NCBI GenBank assembly: GCA_903904545.1
Contig: CAIVDB010000027.1
Location: 1-21,129 of the forward strand
Direction of reading: 5' to 3'
Origin: an uncultured bacterium
Lineage (GTDB): Bacteria; Patescibacteria; JAEDAM01; Absconditabacterales; Absconditicoccaceae
Length of the DNA: 21,129 nt
The notes beneath the pieces are model-generated. The model worked only from the letters and a program-made list of their open reading frames with translations, was not told the DNA's origin and did not search any database. This document shows positions 15,542 to 21,129 of the stretch, one piece after another; position 1 is the stretch's first letter; every line of letters begins with the position of its first letter. The position numbers were made by a program, and so were the translations under genes.

Positions 15542-16771
15542 CTATTTTACTATCTCTATATGGACACCTATATTTTGCAATTTCTCTACGATATTATCAT
15601 AGCCTCTTGCAATGATATCCTCATTCATCACAAAACTCTCTCCATGTGCCATAATGCCGGCAAGCACCATTGCTCCTCCGCACCTGAGATCTGTAGAAGT
15701 AACGTATCCTCAGGTGAGTTTTGTTGGTCAGATCACCATTGCTTGGTGAGGATTGAGGATTTCTATTTTAGCTCAGAGATTTTCTAGTTCAGAAAGATAA
15801 CTAAACCTTCCTTCAAAGAGCGTTTCAAAGATCTTGGAGACTCAATGAGCCTGAGTAAGAAGCGTTCCGAAAATAGACTGTAAATCAGTAGGGAAACCAG
15901 GATAGGTTCTTGTTTCAAATTTGATAGCTTGATAATTTTTCTTATTCAAAGAATCTACAGTAATAGTATACTTATCAATAATCTTAAAATTAATACCAAT
16001 TCTTTCCGCAATTCCATACAAGGCAGACAATTCATCTACATGACATCACTTAATAGTAAGAGAACTAGAATCTGCCCCTGCTCAAATAGCGAAATACGTA
16101 CCTGCTTCTATATAATCACCAATGATGGTAAACTCTGTATTTTGTACATCAATACGCGAAGGACGAACAATAAGGGTATGATCAACTCCGAGATGAATAT
16201 CAGCACCAACACTATTCAAAAAATCTATCAGATTTCTTACATGTGGCTCTATAGCTACTTGATAGATATTGATATCATAATCAAAATTCTGAGCAAAAGC
16301 GAGATAGGTCAGTAATGCTTCTATAGCAGTCACCGAAAATTCTTGCATCATAATATTTCTTTTAGGTTTACCTACAACTTCATATGTTTTATATTCTCCC
16401 TGAGTCACCTTTACTCCAGCTTTCATAAGAGCATTGTCAAAAGTATCTAAAGGCCTTTTCCCTATCTTACATCCTCCACTTCCCACAAATTTCACTTTCC
16501 CGAATTTCAAAAGACCCAAAGGGATCAAGAGAATCGAAGCTCTAAATTTAGTAGCCGCTTCTGAGGTCAAATCAAATCGATCCTGAGAACTTGCCAATGC
16601 AGAATCAGCTAATTGTTCTATAGCAAGAACATCTTTGATCATAGGTTTATTATGTAAAGTCACCTTGGTATCGAGACAATAATTAGCTGCAACGATAGGC
16701 AAAGTAGCATTTTTACTTCAGGAGATCACGACTTCTCATTTCAAATTTGGCGAATACGATATTTTAAACAT
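15542..16771 (-). CDS. murA: UDP-N-acetylglucosamine 1-carboxyvinyltransferase
   Basis: A 409-residue enzyme that transfers enolpyruvate from PEP to UDP-GlcNAc, the first committed step of peptidoglycan synthesis, in the cytoplasm. N-terminal LKGEVVISGSKNATLPIVAA is the MurA signature, with TGA at two of its glycines. The loop GSGGCKIGKRPLDTF carries the catalytic Cys (about residue 107, C115 in E. coli), which is the fosfomycin target. Also present are EPHVRNLIDFLNSVGADI, YIEAGTYFAI, TYPGFPTDLQS and DLRCGGAMVLAG near the C-terminus. Eight TGA-Gly codons in all. Length is close to E. coli MurA (419). ATG 16771 gives MFKISYSPNLKGEV, and the promoter is 24-30 nt upstream. Monocistronic with its own terminator. 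Confidence 0.96.
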
Positions 16772-16801
16772 CTACGAAAAGTTAGACAATAAAACAGCAA
16801 A

Positions 16802-16829
16802 AGTGTAGCAAATCGAAAGAGATTTTCAA
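16802..16829 (-). promoter_or_regulatory. Putative promoter of murA
   Basis: Minus strand: TTGAAA (16824-16829), a 16-bp spacer, TACACT (16802-16807), 31 nt before ATG 16771 and directly after the terminator of the 73-residue gene. Confidence 0.5.
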
Positions 16830-16834
16830 GCAAG

Positions 16835-16857
16835 AAAAAAAACCGGCTCATCGCCGG
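16835..16857 (-). terminator. Intrinsic terminator of the 73-residue gene
   Basis: Minus strand: CCGGC-gatga-GCCGG followed by eight T. It lies 23 bp past the stop at 16880. Confidence 0.88.
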
Positions 16858-16879
16858 CTCATTAAGAATCAATAAACAA

Positions 16880-17101
16880 TTAGAGACCATGACAGCTAGT
16901 AAGATACTCCGCCGCCAAAAGAATAGATTTAGGAACTTTCTTATCATCAGGGAAAGATGATATTTCCTGTCCCATGACCAAGAGAACTTCTTGTTCGAGT
17001 TTTTTAATTTCCTTATCAAGAAGTTCAGCCTGAGATGGGAAACGATCAGATTGACAACGCCTGGCATCAGCAATCCTCTTTTTTACTTCAGAAACTAACA
17101 T
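16880..17101 (-). CDS. Small helical protein, 73 residues, unknown
   Basis: ATG 17101 to TAA 16880-16882. It is soluble and predicted helical, with a charged middle (DKEIKKLEQEV, about 29-39) that could form a short coiled coil or helical hairpin, and a C-terminal helix (SILLAAEYL). No TGA codons and only two glycines. It has its own promoter and terminator. The neighbouring 77-residue gene has the same size, helix layout (KELIQSKIDEIESLI) and a very similar promoter, so the two may be old paralogues; sequence identity is low. Real status rests on the clean promoter-gene-terminator cassette and protein-like composition. Confidence 0.72.
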   Translation of the reverse strand: MLVSEVKKRIADARRCQSDRFPSQAELLDKEIKKLEQEVLLVMGQEISSFPDDKKVPKSILLAAEYLTSCHGL

Positions 17102-17119
17102 ATTTATTTATTTTCAATT

Positions 17120-17147
17120 ACTATATATATTAACAAAGAAATAGCAA
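17120..17147 (-). promoter_or_regulatory. Putative promoter of the 73-residue gene
   Basis: Minus strand: TTGCTA (17142-17147), a 16-bp spacer, TATAGT (17120-17125). The stretch TTGCTATTTCnTnGTnAATAT is shared with the promoter of the 77-residue gene. Confidence 0.5.
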
Positions 17148-17148
17148 C

Positions 17149-17171
17149 AAAAAAATCCCGAAAAATCGGGA
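17149..17171 (-). terminator. Intrinsic terminator of the 77-residue gene
   Basis: Minus strand: TCCCGA-tttt-TCGGGA followed by seven T. It starts 11 bp after the stop at 17182. Confidence 0.85.
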
Positions 17172-17181
17172 AATAAATTAA

Positions 17182-17415
17182 CTAAATAGATTCTTCTAAA
17201 AGAACAACGAATCGAACCAAATCATTAGACAAAGAATGATCACAAATTGCAGTAGCAGATATCATATCCATAGAGGATACTCCTTCTTGCAAACAAATAA
17301 GAGATTCAATCTCATCTATTTTTGATTGGATTAATTCTTTGTACGTAAAATCCTGTGAATGAGCAATTGAGTTCTTCGCTCTTTCCAAGATCTGTTTTCC
17401 CTGGTAAATGTTCAT
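17182..17415 (-). CDS. Small helical protein, 77 residues, unknown
   Basis: ATG 17415 to TAG 17182-17184. The N-terminal half is helical and polar (YQGKQILERAKNSIAHSQD, KELIQSKIDEIESLI). The C-terminal half is more hydrophobic and ends in NDLVRFVVLLEESI. Two Cys (42 and 58) are not in a known metal motif. There is no signal peptide and no TGA codon. It forms a compact cassette with its own promoter and terminator, mirrored by the adjacent 73-residue gene. The family is not recognised. A small regulator or toxin/antitoxin-type role cannot be told from sequence. Confidence 0.72.
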   Translation of the reverse strand: MNIYQGKQILERAKNSIAHSQDFTYKELIQSKIDEIESLICLQEGVSSMDMISATAICDHSLSNDLVRFVVLLEESI

Positions 17416-17440
17416 ATATTTTTGTTTTAAATGTGCTTAA

Positions 17441-17468
17441 TATATACATATTTACTACGAAATAGCAA
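17441..17468 (-). promoter_or_regulatory. Putative promoter of the 77-residue gene
   Basis: Minus strand: TTGCTA (17463-17468), a 16-bp spacer, TATATA (17441-17446), 26 nt before ATG 17415. It closely matches the promoter at 17120-17147. Confidence 0.5.
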
Positions 17469-17472
17469 TACG

Positions 17473-17498
17473 AAAAAATCTCCAGCAACGCCAGAGAT
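17473..17498 (-). terminator. Intrinsic terminator of the kor operon
   Basis: Minus strand: ATCTCTGGC-gtt-GCTGGAGAT forms a 9-bp stem followed by TTTTT. It lies 83 bp after the korB stop, past a heptad array. Confidence 0.82.
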
Positions 17499-17500
17499 CT

Positions 17501-17563
17501 ATCCAATCTATAATTTATAATTCAGATTTTATAATCCGTAATCCGTAATTTTTAATTATCAAT
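17501..17563. repeat. 7-bp-period repeat downstream of korB
   Basis: Nine heptads, mostly NNNNAAT: ATCCAAT, CTATAAT, TTATAAT, TCAGATT, TTATAAT, CCGTAAT, CCGTAAT, TTTTAAT, TATCAAT. The reverse complement (ATTACGG units) resembles the array at 9601-9663. It lies between the korB stop and the terminator. Confidence 0.78.
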
Positions 17564-17580
17564 TCCACCCTTCGGGCGCA

Positions 17581-18183
17581 CTACCATTTTCTCCAACTTG
17601 GACATGCCTGATCGACATCAATATGAGCAAACCCCGGATGTTGAATAGCATCGACAATAGTTTGTGTAAGTCATTTTATATCCTTGTCTTGTATTTTTAT
17701 AGAAAATGCACAGCCTGCAGATTTAGCCAACATAATAGGATCAAATGGAGCTATTTCATTACCTTGAGGAGTAGACTTCGTCTTGATATGCAAAGGTGTC
17801 GTAGGAGAAGCCTGTCCTGTAGTCAATCCATAGTTTTCATTATTTGCGACGATATACGTCAGATTTATATTTCTTCTACAAGAATGCAAAAAATGTCCAA
17901 GACCAATACCATATCCATCACCATCTCCTCCGTAAGCGATCACGGTAAGATCAGGATTTGAAAGCTTTATTCCTGTAGCAAAAGGCAAAGATCTCCCATG
18001 CAAAGATTCGCATCCATAGGAGTCAATGTATTGGCTCATTTTACTTGCACAACCAATACCAGAAATAACCACAACCTTATGTTTAGGAAGATTGAGTTGT
18101 TTCAAAGCATTTTTGATGGCAAGGTGGATAAGGTAATTCCCACATCCAGGACATCGTTGTATTTTGGTTAATCATGTTCTCAT
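17581..18183 (-). CDS. korB: 2-oxoacid:ferredoxin oxidoreductase, beta subunit (TPP-binding)
   Basis: A 200-residue protein that binds thiamine pyrophosphate and a [4Fe-4S] cluster. With the alpha subunit it would oxidise a 2-oxoacid with CoA, reducing ferredoxin. Motifs: RCPGCGNYL (C11, C14), VVISGIGCASKM, HGRSLPFATGIKLSNPDL, the TPP motif GDGDGYGIGLGHF...NNENYGLTTGQASPTTP, and a final QACPSW. The four cluster cysteines (CxxC, GIGC, QACP) are all present. The protein ends only four residues after CPSW, where many archaeal and bacterial KorB proteins run on for about 80 residues, so it is a short form. Two TGA-Gly codons. ATG 18183 is 33 bp after the alpha stop, so the two genes form an operon. 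Substrate (2-oxoglutarate, pyruvate or other) is not certain. Confidence 0.9.
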
Positions 18184-18216
18184 TATAGAGGTCAAGGTAA
18201 AGAGATAAAGGGGATA

Positions 18217-19824
18217 TTATAAACTCACAATTTCTTCTAAATATATAGGATACAAAGTATATTTCCTATGATGAGAAATTTTACCTTCCCACTTTGCATC
18301 ATGAAGCCAACATTTATTCGTTACCCATTCCTGCATCTGTCCAGAAGCGTTCATCTCTACGAAGGTAAGCAATTTTATCTGAGCACACTTCTCGTCTAAG
18401 AAGGTCTTGAGTCTCATATCGAAGGGCTGAAACACTTTCATAATGATCAATCCAAAATCCTTTTTATCTTTGATATAATCCGTCAATACATAACGATTGA
18501 CTCCATACGTAACAAAGAATATTTCAGCATCAGGATTTACAATTTCATATCCATAGAAATCTTCCGTAAATTCTTGATGAACGAAAGTTTCTAGCTTTTT
18601 ATTCCTCTTATCTTGCTGCTCCTTTTTGATAATCGGATCTTCAGTAGTAGCTCATGAAGCTTCATGTTCATACGATGTTGTTATAAATTCTCCATTCTCT
18701 GTCCCAGGATACACATAAGGAGAAATGCCATCTTCTGTATTTGCATATCTTTGGTATCATTCTAATGCATTCATGTCTTGCAATTTTCCTCTATTAATTT
18801 CCTCTGCATGTAAATCCTTAGGATCTACAGATAAATAGCCCTCAGACAATTGTTTATCAATAAGGTAGATGACAGGGTGTTGATAAATATCTGATCGATT
18901 AAGTGCTTTCCCAATAAGATTGTAGGACTCTTCGAACGTAGAGGGAGCTAACACAATAGGGAAAGTATCTCCGAAACTTGCATTCAAAGCATAATTGAGA
19001 TCTCCTTGTCCGGTATAGGTAGGTGTCCCCGTACTTGGTCCATCACGCTGGGAAAGGATGTATACACCACCTAACTCAGCAATATTAGAAAACGAGATAC
19101 TCTCTGTCATCAAAGCAAAACCACCACCACTGGTTCCACAAGCAGACCTTTTCCCTGCAAATTTAGCTCCAAGCATAGACATACTTACCGCTATTTCATC
19201 CTCTCCTTGGAAAAAAGTTACACGAGGATCTGGAGCAATCACATCGATCAAAGAACTTGCAGGCGTCATCGGATAAGCAGCATAATATTCAAGTCCTGAG
19301 ACCATTGCTCAGTTTCCAATCACTTCATTTCCAAACATAAAGGATCTTTCTATTCACAAATTCTGAACATTAAATCCTGAACTCTGAACCATGTAGTCAT
19401 ACCCTTGTTGTAAACAAACAAAGTTCTGTTCCAAGACCTCACCAGCATACTGCTCTGCTAATTTGTTTTTTCCTTCCTCTAGAGAGATTCATAAAAGCTT
19501 CAAAGCGGCACCAAAACAAAAGGTATTTTTGAATTTTGTGGATTGATCCTTGATATTGTATACGTTAGATAACGTAAATAGAGATTGATTTTTCGTTACT
19601 GCAAAATCATCAAAAGCAAAGAAATAATCTATAGTCTTGGTAATAAAGTAATCAGTATCTCAGATGTACAAAAAGAAATCATTATTATCTCCTTTGATAA
19701 TAGAGGCATATTCTTTATCTCACAACACGTGATATCATTTTTTGGAAAGTAACTGACCCAGAAGTAAACCAGAAGTGTTTACTCATGATCATGCTGTTCC
19801 CGAAAATCAAATAGAAACTCTCAT
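18217..19824 (-). CDS. korA: 2-oxoacid:ferredoxin oxidoreductase, fused gamma-alpha subunit
   Basis: A 535-residue protein with about eleven TGA-Gly codons. The N-terminus (1-170) is a gamma-subunit domain: MRVSIGFSGTAGSGVNTSGLL, where three TGAs supply glycines, and GYHVLGDKEYASIIKGDNN. The alpha domain follows from about residue 175: GLEYYAAYPMTPASSLID, GEDEIAVSMSMLGAKFAGKR, CGTSGGGFALMTESI, SQRDGPSTGTPTYTGQGDL, then the C-terminal domain with VTYGVNR and LIIMKVFQPFD. This gamma-alpha order is the usual fused KorA/VorA-type arrangement. It forms the catalytic heterodimer with KorB in the cytoplasm. The enzyme class is oxygen-sensitive, pointing to anaerobic metabolism. Its promoter lies in the 95-bp gap after ispG. 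Confidence 0.92.
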
Positions 19825-19878
19825 AGATAATAGTTTAAACAATAAAATTCTTCGCCAGAAAAATTCACAGCAAAGAAG

Positions 19879-19906
19879 ACTATAATAAAAAGCTGTGCCA
19901 AAACAA
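19879..19906 (-). promoter_or_regulatory. Putative promoter of the kor operon, overlapping a hairpin after ispG
   Basis: Minus strand: TTGTTT (19901-19906), a 16-bp spacer, TATAGT (19879-19884), 55 nt before ATG 19824. The same spacer has CACAGC/GCTGTG (19866-19897) with a 20-nt loop followed by AATTTTT, which may be a weak ispG terminator. Confidence 0.4.
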
Positions 19907-19919
19907 CAAAAATTAATAC

Positions 19920-21125
19920 CTAGAGCGTTCAGGAAAAATAGTGTTCTACAATTTCCATGAATTGTTCAAACACATTCTTATCATCAAGCATTTTATACAT
20001 TTTCCCTTGGACATAGACAGGAATCTGAGGGTGTTCGGTATTTCATGGGAAAAAGATCCCTACATCGGCATGAGAAGCCTCACCTATACCATTGACCACA
20101 CATCACATTATTGCTATCTTAGTTCTCACACAGCGAGGATATTTTACTCTCCAAACAGGGAGTCTGACTGCTATTTCATCAGTCACCTGCTTCGCTAAAG
20201 TCTGGAATCTATCTGAGCTTGTCCTACCACATCACGGACAAGAGGTCACCAAAGGTTGAAAATCACGAAACCCAAGTGATTGAAGAAGAAATTTACATGC
20301 CTCTACTTCGAGGGCTCTTTTCTCTCCAGGCGCTGGAGTAAGTGAATATCTAATAGTATCTCCTATCCCCTCTTGCAATAAAATCCCCAGTGCCGCTGAA
20401 CTTGCAACTAATCATTTTACTGACCCTCCTGCCTCTGTAAGTCCAAGATGTAAGGGGCAATCAGTCTGAGCACTCAGTTTTTCAGATGCTTCAATAACAT
20501 CTTGCACATCAGAGATCTTCACAGAAAGAATAATTTTATCTCTTGCTAAGCCAAATTCTTCGGCCTTTTTGATAGACAAGACACAAGATTCTACCATGCT
20601 ATCGATGAATACTTCTCTCGCTTCTTTGGGCGCTGGAAGTTCACTATTTTTTTGCATATTATATTCCAAGAGTTCTTTGTCTAAAGATCAACCATTGATC
20701 CCTATCCTAATAGGTTTATTATATTTGACCGCAAAGGAAATAAATTGTTGAAAATGTTCGTCATGTTTCTCCCCTCTTCCTACATTTCCTGGATTGATTC
20801 TATATTTCGCAAGTGCTTGTGCCATATCAGGATATTTCTCCAAAAGGATATGTCCATTGAAATGAAAATCACCTATAATAGGGACAGTAATTCCAAGTAA
20901 TTTAAGTTTTTCAATAATATGAGGAACTGCCTGAGCAGAATCTTCTGTATCTACCGTAATACGGACAAGTTCACTCCCTGCATCAGCCAATTCTTTGATC
21001 TGAGCAACTGTAGCATCTACATCTGCAGTCAAAGTATTGGTCATCGACTGGATAACAATAGGATTATCTCCTCCCACAAGTACTCATCAGACATTGACGA
21101 CAAGTGTTTTCTTTCTTTGAATCAT
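19920..21125 (-). CDS. ispG: 4-hydroxy-3-methylbut-2-enyl diphosphate synthase (flavodoxin/ferredoxin)
   Basis: A 401-residue [4Fe-4S] enzyme of the MEP isoprenoid pathway that converts MEcPP to HMBPP using reduced ferredoxin or flavodoxin. The N-terminus [20 protein letters not shown] has tandem TGA-TGA as Gly-Gly, then [22 protein letters not shown], the IspG signature. Next come [16 protein letters not shown] and [16 protein letters not shown] in the TIM-barrel part, and [14 protein letters not shown]. The cluster-binding domain has [13 protein letters not shown] and [20 protein letters not shown], supplying the Cys ligands. Eight TGA-Gly codons. ATG 21125 is four bases from the window edge, so its upstream region is not visible. 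Slightly longer than E. coli IspG (372). Confidence 0.95.
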
Positions 21126-21129
21126 CAGA

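Noticed and set aside
8303..17563. CRISPR array interpretation of the short repeats
   Set aside because: Repeats are 7 bp, contiguous and without unique spacers, and no cas genes are present.
907..21125. Many apparent frameshifted or split pseudogenes when read with the standard code
   Set aside because: The breaks are all in-frame TGA, often at invariant glycines; reading TGA as Gly restores full-length proteins with no indels.
2415..21125. TGA as Trp (code 4) or selenocysteine
   Set aside because: Aligned family positions are Gly, TGG is used normally for Trp, and there are far too many TGAs without SECIS-like elements.

Overview
The window reads as an AT-rich chromosome segment of a candidate-phyla-radiation bacterium that uses genetic code 25 (UGA = glycine), that is, Absconditabacteria (SR1) or Gracilibacteria. 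With the standard code nearly every gene looks shattered. With TGA read as glycine, about 95 in-frame TGAs (hand count) disappear into continuous, full-length proteins. Many of these TGAs fall on invariant glycines of SerRS, HisRS, GlyRS, MurA, IspG and KorA. Every gene that ends in the window stops with TAA or TAG, never TGA.

Layout. Positions 1-503 (+) hold the 3' end of a DnaA-like/HTH protein, convergent with a two-gene (-) unit of a membrane protein and a HIT-family hydrolase (500-1305). A 1.1-kb spacer follows (1306-2414) with an imperfect direct repeat and a 109-nt stretch with no T on the + strand. Then come glyS (+), a membrane metallophosphoesterase (-, its stop codon directly adjoining that of glyS), a LiaF-like membrane protein plus smpB (+), tRNA-Cys with a decayed tandem copy, and a NADAR-domain protein (+). 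From 8.3 kb to the right end all genes are on the minus strand: serS, a DUF2304-GT2 fusion glycosyltransferase, hisS, an MFS transporter, a lipoprotein, an exported protein, murA, two small orphan genes, korB, a korC-korA fusion, and ispG.

Functions. Translation is heavily represented (GlyRS, SerRS, HisRS, tRNA-Cys, SmpB), together with peptidoglycan precursor synthesis (MurA), isoprenoid synthesis (IspG) and an oxygen-sensitive 2-oxoacid:ferredoxin oxidoreductase (KorAB). KorAB could supply the reduced ferredoxin that IspG needs. Surface functions are covered by the lipoprotein, exported protein, GT2, LiaF-like protein and MFS pump. This points to a small-genome, probably anaerobic cell.

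Regulation. Twelve spacers contain a sigma70-like promoter with TTGnnn, exactly 16 bp, then TAtanT. Seven minus-strand genes are followed by convincing intrinsic terminators. Shine-Dalgarno sequences are almost absent. The most unusual structure is non-coding: six spacers, each just 3' of a stop codon, carry degenerate tandem repeats with a strict 7-bp period but a different unit each time. Two of them are joined to a GC-rich palindrome present in opposite orientations.
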